This document shows positions 40,548-50,372 of a DNA stretch of 64,000 nt, piece after piece. The stretch is from Cryobacterium algoritolerans (lineage in GTDB: Bacteria > Actinomycetota > Actinomycetes > Actinomycetales > Microbacteriaceae). The position numbers were made by a program, and so were the translations under genes. A model generated the notes under the pieces. That model did no database searches and was not told the DNA's origin. It saw only the letters and a list, made by a program, of their open reading frames with translations. Where the stretch lies: contig NZ_SOFP01000009.1 of assembly GCF_004402785.1 (NCBI RefSeq), forward strand, positions 62,001-126,000, in the 5' to 3' direction. The stretch's first letter is position 1, and each line of letters opens with the position of its first letter.

Positions 40548-41735
40548 GTGCCTGATTCCGTGCCTGATTCCGGAGGTCTCGCCGGGCCGCTTCCGCGGTT
40601 CGCCGACCTGACGACCATGCGCGTGGGGGGGTTGCCGGCGCGACTGCTCTCCCCGGCCACCGAGCAGGAGCTCGTCGATGCCGCCCTCACAACGTGGGGC
40701 TCCGGGGACGAGTGGATGCTGCTCGGCGGCGGCTCGAACACGGTCGTCTCCGACGACGGTTTCGACGGCACCGTGATCCGGGTGCTCACCCGTGGCGTGA
40801 CGGTGCTGGAGCCCGGCGTGGGCAACGCCGTGGCGGCGGACCGGGTGCGGCTGCGCGTTCAGGCCGGCGAGTCGTGGGACGACCTCGTCGCCCACACGGT
40901 CGCGCGCGGCTGGTCGGGCCTTGAGGCGCTCTCCGGCATCCCCGGTTCGACGGGGGCCGCCCCGGTGCAGAACATCGGCGCCTACGGCCAGGAGCTCTCC
41001 GACAGCCTGGTCGCGATCGACTTCCTCGACTACGAGACCGGCATTCGCCACCGGATAGAGGCGGCCGAGCTCGAGCTCGGCTACCGAACCTCCGCGCTCA
41101 AGCAGGGGCGGCGCGGCCTCGTTCTCGTGGTCGAACTGGAGCTGCACGACACGCAGGCCGAGGCATCCGTGCTCGGCAGTGCACTCAGCCAGCCGGTCGC
41201 CTACCCGCAGCTGGCGGGGGCGCTGGGAGTGCAGGTCGGCGACCGGGTTCCGCTGGGCGTGCTGCGGGCATCCGTGCTTGCCCTGCGCGGCGCCAAGGGG
41301 ATGGTGCTCGACGCCGGCGACCCCGACACGAACAGTGCCGGGTCGTTTTTCACCAACCCGATCGTCTCGCTGGCCTTCTCACGCACGATGCCGGATGCGG
41401 CGCCTCGCTGGCCGCTCTCCGACCCAGAGCTGCCCGACAGGGTCATCCCTCTCGACGAGTACTACGGGGTCGGTCCGATCGAGGATGCCACGCCTGTGCG
41501 GCTCGTCAAGCTCAGCGCCGCCTGGCTGATCGAGAACTCCGGGATCTCGCGCGGCTTCCGACTGCCGGGGTCGCGTGCGGCGATCTCCAGCAAGCACACC
41601 CTCGCGCTCACCAACACCGGCGGGGCGACCGCGGACGAGATCGGCCAGCTCGCCCGCTTCGTGCAGGGCCGGGTGCAGTCGGAATTCGGCGTGATCCTGC
41701 AGCCGGAGCCGATGCTCGTCGGCCTGAGCCTCTAG
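40548..41735 (+). CDS. murB: UDP-N-acetylmuramate dehydrogenase
   Basis: 395 residues from GTG 40548, with GAGG nine bases upstream. It catalyses the NADPH-dependent reduction of UDP-GlcNAc-enolpyruvate to UDP-MurNAc in the cytoplasm. FAD-binding motifs are LLGGGSNTVVSDDGF and SGIPGSTGAAPVQNIGAYGQ; the catalytic Ser lies in SAGSFFTNPIVS, and the closing HTLALTNTGGATADEI is intact. The start region contains GTGCCTGATTCC in tandem, so two in-frame GTG codons (40548 and 40560) are available and the N-terminus reads VPDSVPDS. Confidence 0.9.
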   Translation: MPDSVPDSGGLAGPLPRFADLTTMRVGGLPARLLSPATEQELVDAALTTWGSGDEWMLLGGGSNTVVSDDGFDGTVIRVLTRGVTVLEPGVGNAVAADRVRLRVQAGESWDDLVAHTVARGWSGLEALSGIPGSTGAAPVQNIGAYGQELSDSLVAIDFLDYETGIRHRIEAAELELGYRTSALKQGRRGLVLVVELELHDTQAEASVLGSALSQPVAYPQLAGALGVQVGDRVPLGVLRASVLALRGAKGMVLDAGDPDTNSAGSFFTNPIVSLAFSRTMPDAAPRWPLSDPELPDRVIPLDEYYGVGPIEDATPVRLVKLSAAWLIENSGISRGFRLPGSRAAISSKHTLALTNTGGATADEIGQLARFVQGRVQSEFGVILQPEPMLVGLSL

Positions 41736-41897
41736 CCCGCCCGCTCTGTAGCCCCCGGATCGTCGTCGCGCCAAATCCTGCTCGCGGCGCAGGGTGGGGA
41801 AGCGGGCGCACGTTCTACCCCGCGCCGGGTTCCCGAAGGTGCGCCGCGAGTCACTTTGCTCTGTCGGGCGGCTGCCCCTCAGTACGGTCCGGAGCGC

Positions 41898-42779
41898 TCA
41901 GGTGTCCTTCCGGATCCACCGGAACGTCACCCGGCTGAGCACAAGCCCGACCGCGAGCCAGATGCCCAGGTTGAGCGCTACCAACGGGAAGTCCCACGTG
42001 CCGGACTGCTCCAGTGCGGCGAAGCTCTCGGGCAGGAACACCCCGCGCATGCCCTGTGCCATCCACTTGAGCGGGAACAGGCCGGCCACGTTCTGCATCC
42101 ACTCCGGCAACACGTAGAACTGCAGGTAGACGCCTGAGATGAACTGGAGGATCAGCACGATCGGGATCACCACGGCGGTGGCGCTCTTGCCGGAGCGGGG
42201 AAGGGCCGAGAGCGCAATGCCGAGGAAGGCGCAGGTGATCACGCCGAACAGGAAGACCCAGGCGAAGGTCAGCCACTTGCCCGGTTCGGTCGGCAGGTCG
42301 ATGCCGAGCGCGAACCGGGCAACCAGGATCAGCAGCGCCGCCTGGATCGTCGCGGTCACCAGCACCTCGCCGATCTTGCCCATGAAGTAGCTCAGCGGCG
42401 AGAGGGGGGTTCCGCCGAGCCGTTTCAGGGTGCCGTCGCTCTTCTCCCCGGCGATGTCGACGGCGAGGTTCTGCACTCCCGACAGCAGCATTCCCGCGGC
42501 CAGCATCCCCGGCAGGTAGTACGCGCCGACGGTGATGCCGCCGGTGCCGTCGGGGTTCGTGCCGATGTTCCCTGCCGCGCCGAACGCCGCAGTGAAGATG
42601 CCGAGCATGATGAACGGGAACAGGAAGGTGAAGAAGACGCTGTCGGGGCTGCGGAAGTAGACCCGGGTCTCGTAGATCACCCGGGACGCGCCGAGTCGCA
42701 GGATGCCGCCCAGCCCGCCGAGAGACTGGTCGCCGGTGGTGGTGGTGCGGTCGCCGGCGGTGGCGCTACCGGCGCTCAT
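41898..42779 (-). CDS. ABC-2 type transporter permease
   Basis: 293 residues, six predicted spans, with a soluble N-terminus. The ABC-2 signature region GEKSDGTLKRLGGTPLSPLS, which contacts the ATPase, follows span 2. Its ATG overlaps the ATPase stop (ATGA). The pair would export a drug or lipid-like compound. The 41736-41897 gap after murB shows no gene. Confidence 0.85.
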   Translation of the reverse strand: MSAGSATAGDRTTTTGDQSLGGLGGILRLGASRVIYETRVYFRSPDSVFFTFLFPFIMLGIFTAAFGAAGNIGTNPDGTGGITVGAYYLPGMLAAGMLLSGVQNLAVDIAGEKSDGTLKRLGGTPLSPLSYFMGKIGEVLVTATIQAALLILVARFALGIDLPTEPGKWLTFAWVFLFGVITCAFLGIALSALPRSGKSATAVVIPIVLILQFISGVYLQFYVLPEWMQNVAGLFPLKWMAQGMRGVFLPESFAALEQSGTWDFPLVALNLGIWLAVGLVLSRVTFRWIRKDT

Positions 42780-43714
42780 GCGAGCACCTCCTCATCGCTG
42801 GTGGCGCCCACAGGGCCGGCGGTGGTGCTGTTCCCGTTTTCGTTGTTGTCTGCGTTTCCGTTCGTGCGGTGGTCGCGGACGAGGCCCAGGTAGACGGCTT
42901 CCAGGCTCGGCCGGATCACTTCGAGGTCGGCCGGTTCCCCGCCGGCTGCGGCCAGCCCGGCCACGATGCGGGCCGGCTCCTCTGTGCGCACCTCGTGCAG
43001 TGCCCCGCCGGCATCCCGCCAGCGCACCAGCGGCACCCGGGCCTCCGCTCCGCCGATCTCGGCGATGGTGCCGATGTCGATGAGCCGGCCGTCGTTGATC
43101 ACCCCGGCGCGGTCGCCCAGTTGGGCCGCCTCGTCGAGGTAGTGGGTGGTGAGCAGGATGGTCGTGCCCTCCGCCTTGAGCCGGCGCACCAGGTCCCAGA
43201 ACTGGTGCCGTGCCTCGGGGTCGAAGCCCGTGGTCGGTTCGTCCAGGAATAGAAGCTCCGGCCGGCCGATGATGCCGAGGGCAACATCCACGCGGCGTCG
43301 CTGCCCGCCGGACAGCCTGCTGATGCGGGTCTTCGCCTTCGACGCGAGGCCGACCGCGTCGATCACCTCGGAGACCCGGCGCGGGTTCGGGTAGAGCCCC
43401 GCGAAGTGGTTGAGCTGCTCGGTCACGGTGACGTTGCCGCTCTCGCCGGTGGACTGGAGCACGATCCCGAGGCGGGCCTTCCAGGCCCGGCCGGCCCGTT
43501 GGGGGTCGACGCCGAGCACGCTCACCTCGCCGGAACTGCGGTCGCGGTAGCCCTCGAGGATCTCGATCGCGGTGCTCTTGCCGGCCCCGTTTGGGCCGAG
43601 CAGCGCGAATGTCTCGCCGGCACTGATGTCGAAGCTGATGCCGCCGAGGGCCTCAAAACTTCCGTAGGACTTGTGCAGGTCGCGCACACGCACGACCGGG
43701 GATGAGGATTCCAT
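42776..43714 (-). CDS. ABC transporter ATP-binding protein
   Basis: 312 residues from ATG 43714. Walker A GPNGAGKST, Q-loop LQSTGESG, signature RLSGGQRRRVD, Walker B LLFLDEPTTGFD and switch His in LLTTHYLDEA are all intact. It has the drug-exporter (DrrA) layout, with a 90-residue C-terminal extension ending in an Asn/Gly/Thr-rich tail. It works with the downstream permease. Confidence 0.88.
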   Translation of the reverse strand: MESSSPVVRVRDLHKSYGSFEALGGISFDISAGETFALLGPNGAGKSTAIEILEGYRDRSSGEVSVLGVDPQRAGRAWKARLGIVLQSTGESGNVTVTEQLNHFAGLYPNPRRVSEVIDAVGLASKAKTRISRLSGGQRRRVDVALGIIGRPELLFLDEPTTGFDPEARHQFWDLVRRLKAEGTTILLTTHYLDEAAQLGDRAGVINDGRLIDIGTIAEIGGAEARVPLVRWRDAGGALHEVRTEEPARIVAGLAAAGGEPADLEVIRPSLEAVYLGLVRDHRTNGNADNNENGNSTTAGPVGATSDEEVLA

Positions 43715-43806
43715 ACCAGTAGGGTCCCACTCCTGACCGGCCCGCGAAAGCACCGCCTGCCCAACCGCGCATCCACCGGTCGACGGATGCCCCGCGCCCC
43801 TCAGCC

Positions 43807-43864
43807 GCGAGAGTGCACTTTTCGCCCCCTCACGGTCCGGAGGGGGCGAAAAGTGCACTCTCGC
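43807..43864. repeat. 58-bp perfect palindromic repeat, copy 1
   Basis: A 25-base arm starting GCGAGAGTGCACTTTTCG is repeated in reverse complement after an 8-base loop (ACGGTCCG). It lies between aspC and the ABC ATPase gene. A second family member, in inverted orientation, is at 62501-62559; 30 consecutive bases are shared. Confidence 0.9.
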
Positions 43865-43957
43865 CCCTCGCCGGGGCGACTTGAGGCGAGCGCGGTGGGG
43901 GGAGGCGGCGGTGGGGGGAGGTGGCGGGAGCCGAGGGTGGCGGGAGGGGAGCGGGGG

Positions 43958-45184
43958 CTAGGAGAAGAGGTGCTGGAGGCGCTGGACGCCCTCGAGGAGT
44001 TGGGCGTCACCGAGCGCGCACGAGAAACGTAGGTAGCCGCTCGGGCCGAATGCCTCGCCGGGAACCGCGGCCACCTCGACCTGGTCGAGGATGAGGTCGG
44101 CGAGCTCGAGCGACGTCGTCGGTGTGACGCCGCGCCAGGTGCGGCCGAGCAGGCCGGTGACGTCAGGGTAGACGTAGAACGCGCCCTGCGGCGTTGGGGT
44201 CACCATGCCGGGGATTTTGTTCAGTTCGGCGACGATGACCTTGCGGCGACGGTCGAAGGCATCCCGCATGGCGAGTGCGGCATCCTGCGGACCGGTGAGG
44301 GCGGCGATGCCGGCGCGCTGGGAGATGTTCGACACGTTCGAGGAGAGGTGCGACTGCAGGTTGGCGGCGGCTGTCATGGCATCCTGCGGGCCCACCATCC
44401 AGCCGAGCCTCCAGCCGGTCATCGCGTAGGTCTTGGCGACGCCGTTGACCAGGATGGTGCGGTCTGCCAGTGCAGGCACGGCCTCCACGATCGACACGGC
44501 CCGCTGGGCCGTCGCTTGTCCTGAGCCCGTCGCGGGGTAGGTGAGGTTCTGGTAGATCTCATCACTGATGATCCACAGGCCGTGTTCCTCGGCCCACTCG
44601 CCGATGGCCTTCGTCTGCTCAGGGGAGTAGACCGCGCCGGTGGGGTTGGACGGCGACACGAAGAGCAGCACCTTGGTGCGCGGGGTGCGCGCGGCCTCAA
44701 GCTGCTCGACCGTGACGAGATAGTCCTGGTCGGCGCCGGCGAAGACGTCGACCTGTACGCCGCCGGCCAGGCGGATCGCCTCGGGGTAGGTGGTCCAGTA
44801 GGGCGTGGGAACGATGACCTCGTCGCCCGGGTCGAGCAGCGTGGCGAAGGCCTGGTAGACCGCCTGCTTGCCGCCGTTGGTGACGACCACCTGACTGGGC
44901 GAGATTGCCAGGCCGCTGTCTCGGAGGGTCTTGGCTGCGATGGCCTCGCGCAGGTCAGGCAGCCCGGCCGCGGGGGTGTATCGGTGGTTCTTCGGGTCCC
45001 GCACCGCGAGGAGCGCCGCCTCGACGATGTGCGGAGGCGTGGGGAAGTCAGGCTCGCCCGCGGCGAAACTGATCACCGGCCGGCCGGCCGCCTGCAGCGC
45101 CTTGGCCTTGCCGTCCACCTTGAGGGTCGCCGACTCCGCGATGGAGCCGATTCGGGTAGAGATTCGCTTGAGTTCGTGAGCCAC
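43958..45184 (-). CDS. aspC: Class I/II aspartate aminotransferase
   Basis: 408 residues from GTG 45184. This PLP enzyme interconverts aspartate and 2-oxoglutarate with oxaloacetate and glutamate. The PLP Lys lies in [16 protein letters not shown], the phosphate-binding region in [15 protein letters not shown], the conserved Asp in [13 protein letters not shown], and the C-terminal Arg in [11 protein letters not shown]. It precedes tRNA-Trp/secE in opposite orientation, a conserved actinobacterial order. Confidence 0.88.
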   Translation of the reverse strand: MAHELKRISTRIGSIAESATLKVDGKAKALQAAGRPVISFAAGEPDFPTPPHIVEAALLAVRDPKNHRYTPAAGLPDLREAIAAKTLRDSGLAISPSQVVVTNGGKQAVYQAFATLLDPGDEVIVPTPYWTTYPEAIRLAGGVQVDVFAGADQDYLVTVEQLEAARTPRTKVLLFVSPSNPTGAVYSPEQTKAIGEWAEEHGLWIISDEIYQNLTYPATGSGQATAQRAVSIVEAVPALADRTILVNGVAKTYAMTGWRLGWMVGPQDAMTAAANLQSHLSSNVSNISQRAGIAALTGPQDAALAMRDAFDRRRKVIVAELNKIPGMVTPTPQGAFYVYPDVTGLLGRTWRGVTPTTSLELADLILDQVEVAAVPGEAFGPSGYLRFSCALGDAQLLEGVQRLQHLFS

Positions 45185-45406
45185 GCTTCGAGCATACGGG
45201 GGCAGGCCACCCCGGCGAAGGTGCGGGGGCGTGATTCTCGCCACCGGCCGGCACCCCGGGGGCCCCGGCTTTACTCTCGTCCCGGAGTGACCTAGACTTG
45301 ATCGAGGTAGTTGAATTCTGCCATCCTTTTTTGCGCCCTTTTCGATGTGTCCGTTCGGACTCGTCCAAAAGCCGTGACAGGAACTGGCGCTCAGGATTCT
45401 CTCCAT

Positions 45407-45479
45407 AGGGTGGTGGCTCAATTGGTAGAGCAGCGGTCTCCAAAACCGCAGGTTGCAGGTTCGAGTCCTGTCCGCCCTG
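45407..45479 (+). tRNA. tRNA-Trp (anticodon CCA)
   Basis: The acceptor AGGGTGG pairs with CCGCCCT, the discriminator is G, the anticodon loop CTCCAAA gives CCA, and the T loop is TTCGAGT. It lies 43 bp upstream of secE and may be cotranscribed with it. Confidence 0.95.
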
Positions 45480-45521
45480 CAAGTCGGTGGCATTCCGTCG
45501 GCCCATGAAAGGTGTGAACAG

Positions 45522-45797
45522 GTGGCCCGAAAAGTTGTCGACGAACCCAGTGAGGAAATCGTCGCAAGCGCGAGAATGGCGCGCGATTCCAAGCGCAGCC
45601 CGTTCGCTCGGATGACCCTGTTCATCAAGCAGGTCATGGCTGAGCTCCGCAAGGTCGTCACGCCGACCCGCAAGGAACTCCTGAGCTACACGGGTGTCGT
45701 GCTGGTCTTCGTGGTGATCATGATGGCCCTGGTTTCCGCACTCGACTGGGTGTTCGCGCTCGTCGTGACATATGTGTTCGGAACGCCAAGCGGCTGA
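45522..45797 (+). CDS. secE: Preprotein translocase subunit SecE
   Basis: 91 residues from GTG 45522, with AAAGGTG ten bases upstream. A single C-terminal membrane span ([20 protein letters not shown]) follows the conserved amphipathic segment [20 protein letters not shown]. It clamps SecY in the Sec translocon. The order secE-nusG-rplK-rplA is the standard bacterial arrangement. Confidence 0.93.
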   Translation: MARKVVDEPSEEIVASARMARDSKRSPFARMTLFIKQVMAELRKVVTPTRKELLSYTGVVLVFVVIMMALVSALDWVFALVVTYVFGTPSG

Positions 45798-45891
45798 ACG
45801 GATGCCGCCCAGGCGGCTCCCGCAAGGATTCATGGCAACGCTGAACGGGTCACGCTTTCGTGCCCAGGCAATAGATAAGGATTGAGATTTA

Positions 45892-46848
45892 GTGACTGAG
45901 ACGAATCACGACGATGTCGACTGGGCCACCGCCGCCGAACAGTCCTCAGACGAAGACGAGGCGCAGGAGGGCAACACCCTCGCCGCCGAAGAAGACTCCG
46001 TCGAGGCCGCCGAGCAGGCAGCCGTGCACGTGTTCGACCCGAACGTCGGCGTCGAAGACAACCTCGACGCCGCGCTCGACGCGCTCGCCGAATCGGTCGA
46101 CCCCGAGGCCGACGCACTCGTCGACGACGCCCTCGACATCGACTCCGACGACGAAGCGGATGCGTCCGCCGAGGCCGTGCAGGACGAAGAGGCAACCGAG
46201 GCCGCCGAGGCCGAGGAAGCCGTCGACGAGGACCCGTACGCGGAGTTCCGCAAGGAACTGCGCTTCCAGCCGGGCAAGTGGTTCGTCATCCACTCCTACG
46301 CCGGCTTCGAACGCCGCGTGAAGTCGAACATCGAGAACCGCAAGCAGTCGATGGCCATGGAAGATTTCATCTACCAGGTCGAGGTTCCGATGGAAGACGT
46401 CGTCGAGATCAAGAACGGCCAACGCAAGATGGTCACTCGCGTGCGCATCCCCGGCTACGTGCTGGTGCGGATGGACCTCAACGAAGACAGCTGGTCCGTG
46501 GTTCGGCACACCCCCGGCGTCACCGGCTTCGTCGGCAACGCCCACAACCCGACCCCGCTCCGCTTCGAAGAGGCTTTCGGCATGCTGAAGAGCCTCGTCG
46601 AGATTCAGGAAGTCCCCACAGCGAAGTCCGGCGGCGGCCACGGTGGCAAGGTTCCGACCCGCGCCCTCCCTGCCGAGATCGACTATGAGATCGGCGAGAC
46701 CATCACGATCAAGGAAGGCTCCTTCGCGGGCCTGCCCGGATCAATCAGTGAGATCAAGGCGGAGAGCGGCAAGCTCATCGTGCTGGTGTCCCTGTTCGAG
46801 CGCGAGACCCCGGTCGAGCTCAGCTTCGACCAGGTCACCAAGCTCTAA
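45892..46848 (+). CDS. nusG: Transcription termination/antitermination protein NusG
   Basis: 318 residues from GTG 45892. The NGN domain begins near residue 125 ([20 protein letters not shown]) and includes [20 protein letters not shown]; the C-terminal KOW domain has [20 protein letters not shown]. The first 120 residues are an acidic, disordered Asp/Glu/Ala-rich extension typical of actinobacterial NusG. It binds RNA polymerase and couples it to Rho or ribosomal S10. Confidence 0.93.
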   Translation: MTETNHDDVDWATAAEQSSDEDEAQEGNTLAAEEDSVEAAEQAAVHVFDPNVGVEDNLDAALDALAESVDPEADALVDDALDIDSDDEADASAEAVQDEEATEAAEAEEAVDEDPYAEFRKELRFQPGKWFVIHSYAGFERRVKSNIENRKQSMAMEDFIYQVEVPMEDVVEIKNGQRKMVTRVRIPGYVLVRMDLNEDSWSVVRHTPGVTGFVGNAHNPTPLRFEEAFGMLKSLVEIQEVPTAKSGGGHGGKVPTRALPAEIDYEIGETITIKEGSFAGLPGSISEIKAESGKLIVLVSLFERETPVELSFDQVTKL

Positions 46849-46932
46849 AAAGTTTCCAGTTCACCGGGGCCCGTCCGGGCCACCGGGAGAGCGGCCCTCG
46901 CGGCTGCTCGTCATCATAAAGAAGGAAGAACA

Positions 46933-47364
46933 ATGGCACCGAAGAAGAAGGTAACTGGTCTGATCAAGCTGCAGATCAAGGCCGGCGCCGCCAACCCCGC
47001 ACCGCCCATCGGGCCGGCGCTTGGTCAGCACGGCGTCAACATCATGGAATTCTGCAAGGCCTACAACGCCCAGACGGAATCCCAGCGCGGCAACGTCATC
47101 CCGGTGGAAATCACCGTCTACGACGACCGTTCATTCACTTTCATCCTGAAGACCCCGCCCGCGGCGGAGCTCATCAAGAAGGCTGCCGGCGTGGCCAAGG
47201 GCAGTGGCACCCCGCACACCGTCAAGGTTGCGAAGCTCACCAAGGCCCAGGTCCGCGAGATCGCCGAAGCGAAGATGGTTGACCTCAACGCCAACGACCT
47301 CGACGCCGCGTCGAAGATCATCGCCGGCACCGCCCGCTCCATGGGCATCACGGTTGAGGCCTGA
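46933..47364 (+). CDS. rplK: 50S ribosomal protein L11
   Basis: 143 residues. Conserved L11 sequence: [40 protein letters not shown] and the C-terminal RNA-binding part [10 protein letters not shown]. It binds the GTPase-associated centre of 23S rRNA. AAGGAAG lies just before the ATG. Confidence 0.97.
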   Translation: MAPKKKVTGLIKLQIKAGAANPAPPIGPALGQHGVNIMEFCKAYNAQTESQRGNVIPVEITVYDDRSFTFILKTPPAAELIKKAAGVAKGSGTPHTVKVAKLTKAQVREIAEAKMVDLNANDLDAASKIIAGTARSMGITVEA

Positions 47365-47456
47365 GCCTAAACCCCCGGCATCCCGCCACCCAGCAGTTCG
47401 TGGAAGAGCCAGCCAGGCTCGCACCACACTCTCAAATTTTTGTACAGGAGATTCAA

Positions 47457-48146
47457 ATGGCACAGAAGTCAAAAGCCTACCGGGCCGCGGCCGAAAAGAT
47501 CGAAGCCGACAAGTTCTACACCCCCGTTGAGGCCGTCACGCTGGCCCGCGAGACCGGTTCGGCGAACTTCAACTCGACCGTTGAGGTTGCCCTCAAGCTC
47601 GGCGTCGACCCGCGCAAGGCGGACCAGATGGTGCGTGGAACCGTTATTCTTCCTCACGGAACCGGCCGCACCGCCCGCGTCATCGTCTTCGCAACCGGCC
47701 CGGCCGCCGACGCTGCAATCGCAGCCGGCGCCGACGAGGTTGGTGGCGACGAGCTCATCGAAAAGGTGGCCGCCGGCTACACCTCGTTCGACTCCGCCGT
47801 CTCGACCCCGGAGCTCATGGGCAAGGTGGGCCGTCTCGGAAAGGTGCTCGGCCCGCGTGGCCTCATGCCGAACCCGAAGACCGGCACCGTGACGCCCGAC
47901 GTCGCGAAGGCCGTGTCCGACATCAAGGGCGGAAAGATTGAATTCCGCGTTGACAAGCACGCCAACGTGCAGTTCGTCGTCGGCAAGGCATCCTTCAGTG
48001 CCGAGCAGCTCAATGAGAACATCGCCGCAGCGCTCGAGGAGATCGTGCGCCTCAAGCCCAGCTCGTCGAAGGGCCGTTACATCATGAAGGGCGCCGTGTC
48101 GACAACGTTCGGCCCCGGCATCCCGCTCGATGTGAACAGCATCTAG
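47457..48146 (+). CDS. rplA: 50S ribosomal protein L1
   Basis: 229 residues from ATG 47457. L1 motifs include [12 protein letters not shown]-like [39 protein letters not shown] and [20 protein letters not shown]. It forms the L1 stalk and commonly represses its own operon by binding the mRNA. A terminator follows. Confidence 0.97.
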   Translation: MAQKSKAYRAAAEKIEADKFYTPVEAVTLARETGSANFNSTVEVALKLGVDPRKADQMVRGTVILPHGTGRTARVIVFATGPAADAAIAAGADEVGGDELIEKVAAGYTSFDSAVSTPELMGKVGRLGKVLGPRGLMPNPKTGTVTPDVAKAVSDIKGGKIEFRVDKHANVQFVVGKASFSAEQLNENIAAALEEIVRLKPSSSKGRYIMKGAVSTTFGPGIPLDVNSI

Positions 48147-48161
48147 GCAACTGCACCACCA

Positions 48162-48191
48162 CGAAGGGCCCGTCGCGAGACGGGCCCTTCG
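48162..48191 (+). terminator. Terminator of the rplK-rplA operon
   Basis: CGAAGGGCCCGTC pairs with GACGGGCCCTTCG around a GCGA loop, followed by TTCGTTCGG. It lies 15 bp past the rplA stop. Confidence 0.8.
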
Positions 48192-48210
48192 TTCGTTCGG
48201 AACGCTCTGT

Positions 48211-49737
48211 TCAGTGGGTGACGGATGTCGACCGCGCGTTGTCGGGGTGGGCGCGAAGCATCGCGGCCACGGCGATCGCGTCGCCCTCCGGCTGGTGCGA
48301 GGCACTGTGCGGCTTGGCGATCAACAGGTAGAGCAGCCCGCTGCCCATCACGACGAAGAGTCCGATCAGCACGATCCAGTCGTCGAGGAACACCCCGGTC
48401 GTGCCCGGCCTGGCCAGCAGCACCATCGCGAAGATCCCATAGGCAAGGGCGATCACGTTGATCACGAGGCCGAACCGGCCCAGGTTGAACGGCCCGGCGG
48501 GACGCCAGCCCTTGATCCGCTGCCGAAGGGCGGCGAGCACCACTGCCTGGAATGCCACGTAGATGCCGATCACCGCGAATGCCGTGATCCTGACCAGCAG
48601 GGTGGTGCCGCCCACGTAGATCAGGAGGCAGAGCAGCAGAGGGATCGTGCAGGCCACGATCAGGGCGTTCACCGGTACCGCGGTGCGGGTTGACACCCGG
48701 GAGAGCCAGGTGTGGCCGGGGAGCATTCCGTCCCGCGCGAAGGAGAAGAGGAGCCGGCTGGCGGCAGCCTGCAGGCTCAACACGCAGGACAGGAAGGCGG
48801 TGAGCGCGACCACGAGGAAGATCTTCGCGCCGACCGAGCCGAGCGAGGCGTCGAGGATCGCGGGGATCGGGTCGATGTCCTTCCCGTTCACGATGGCCTG
48901 AAGGTCGGGGGCGGCCAGGACGTAGCCGCCGAACGAGAACAGTGCGGAGACCCCGCCGACGAGGATGGTCAGGATCATCGCGCGCGGGATGCCCCTGGCC
49001 GGGTTCTCGACCTCCTCCGCCACGTCTCCGCAGGCCTCGAAGCCGTAGAACAGGAAAAGCCCGGCGAGGGCCGCGCCGAGGAATGCGGCGGCGTAACTTC
49101 CGTTGCCCTGCACGCCCATGCTGTCGAAGAAGGCGCTGAACTCCTGCTTCCGTTGGAAGATCAAGAGGTAGAGGCCGAGCCCGACGACGCCCACGAGTTC
49201 GGCGGCAAGCCCGATCCGGGCCACCCGGCCCAGGGTCTTCGTGCCGGAGAAGTTCAAGCCGAAGGCGACAACAAGGAAGAGCACCGACAGTCCCAGGGTG
49301 ACCTCGTTGGTCACCGGGGCGTTGATCAGATTGGCGAGGAAGCCGGTGCCGAACTCGGCGACAGCGGTGATGGTCACGATCATCGCCCAGACGTAGACCC
49401 AGGCCGCCATCCAGGCGTAGCGCTTGCCCCAGAGCCTGCGGGTCCAGGGGTAGATCCCGCCGGCGATCGGGTACTGCGAGACGACCTCACCGAAGACGAG
49501 CGCGACCAGCAACTGGCCGCTGCCGACGATGATCAGCCAGAAGATCGAGGGCGGCCCGCCCGTGCTCAGGGCGAGCGCGAACAGCGAATACACGCCGACG
49601 AGCGGCGAGAGGTAGGTGAAGCCGAGGGCGAAGTTGGCCCAGAGGCCCATGGAGCGATGGAAGGAGTTCTCGTAGCCGAGGGCTTTGAGGTGCTCGCTGT
49701 CGCCGAGCCCCTTCTGCGGGGACGGGTTGTCGTTCAT
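48211..49737 (-). CDS. APC-superfamily amino acid/polyamine permease
   Basis: 508 residues from ATG 49737, with GGAAAGGTC upstream. Twelve spans are predicted; the first holds the APC substrate motif (FALGFTYLSPLVGVYSLFAL) and the region GFEACGDVAEEVENPARGIP is typical of the GABA/choline/amine permease subgroup. It imports an amino acid or amine with protons. The aldehyde dehydrogenase and GntR/Cache genes nearby suggest an amine such as GABA or putrescine (inference). Confidence 0.83.
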   Translation of the reverse strand: MNDNPSPQKGLGDSEHLKALGYENSFHRSMGLWANFALGFTYLSPLVGVYSLFALALSTGGPPSIFWLIIVGSGQLLVALVFGEVVSQYPIAGGIYPWTRRLWGKRYAWMAAWVYVWAMIVTITAVAEFGTGFLANLINAPVTNEVTLGLSVLFLVVAFGLNFSGTKTLGRVARIGLAAELVGVVGLGLYLLIFQRKQEFSAFFDSMGVQGNGSYAAAFLGAALAGLFLFYGFEACGDVAEEVENPARGIPRAMILTILVGGVSALFSFGGYVLAAPDLQAIVNGKDIDPIPAILDASLGSVGAKIFLVVALTAFLSCVLSLQAAASRLLFSFARDGMLPGHTWLSRVSTRTAVPVNALIVACTIPLLLCLLIYVGGTTLLVRITAFAVIGIYVAFQAVVLAALRQRIKGWRPAGPFNLGRFGLVINVIALAYGIFAMVLLARPGTTGVFLDDWIVLIGLFVVMGSGLLYLLIAKPHSASHQPEGDAIAVAAMLRAHPDNARSTSVTH

Positions 49738-49934
49738 GATGACCTTTCCGATCAAGCCGGAGGGACGAGCGACCACCCACCTGGCCGCGACACCTCACTG
49801 TGTGTGCTCAACATACTGGACCGGGAACACCAAAAGGTATAGAACCGAATGATTTACTTTCTTCGGCGTGTTGAACCCGCGCACGGCGGGCGAGCGTGGT
49901 GGTCGAGCTCGTCGAGACCCGGCCGGATCGACGG

Positions 49935-50312
49935 CTACGGGTCGTGGCGCGGCTCGTGGCTGATCAGCCCGACCGTGTTGCCCTCGCTGTCTCGGATGAA
50001 TGCCAGCCACTCGTCGGTGCCGGCCGGACCGAGCGAGTCATCGGTGTGGCTGAAGATGATGTGCGGCGGGTCGACGATCTCCACCTGCAGCCCGCGGAGG
50101 CGCTCGACCGCCGCCGCCACATCGTCGACCTGCAGGTAGACGAGGGCGGAGGCCGCCGCCCGCTCGAGCAGCAGACGGGACCGGCCCACGTTGAAGAAGA
50201 GCAGGCCGGGGGGATCGAACCTTGCGGCCGGCGGGCCCCCGAGTAGGAGCTCATAGAAGGCCGACGCCCGGTCGAGGTCGTCGGCGTGCTGGGCAACCTG
50301 CAGAATCTCCAT
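49935..50312 (-). CDS. VOC/glyoxalase-fold protein
   Basis: 125 residues from ATG 50312, with GGAGG upstream. The two beta-alpha-beta-beta-beta repeats of the vicinal oxygen chelate fold are visible: ILQVAQHADDLDRASAFYEL and LVYLQVDDVAAAVERLRGLQ, ending in FIRDSEGNTVGLISHEP with the metal-side Glu region. Substrate unknown. It sits just downstream of the aldehyde dehydrogenase on the same strand. Confidence 0.75.
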   Translation of the reverse strand: MEILQVAQHADDLDRASAFYELLLGGPPAARFDPPGLLFFNVGRSRLLLERAAASALVYLQVDDVAAAVERLRGLQVEIVDPPHIIFSHTDDSLGPAGTDEWLAFIRDSEGNTVGLISHEPRHDP

Positions 50313-50372
50313 GGTGTCCTCCACCACGATCATCCGTTGACAGGGCGGCCCTGTCCACCCCGGACTCGTGCG

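Noticed and set aside
48712-49842. 376-residue plus-strand frame opposite the APC permease
   Set aside because: Antisense shadow; the permease frame has twelve clear membrane spans.
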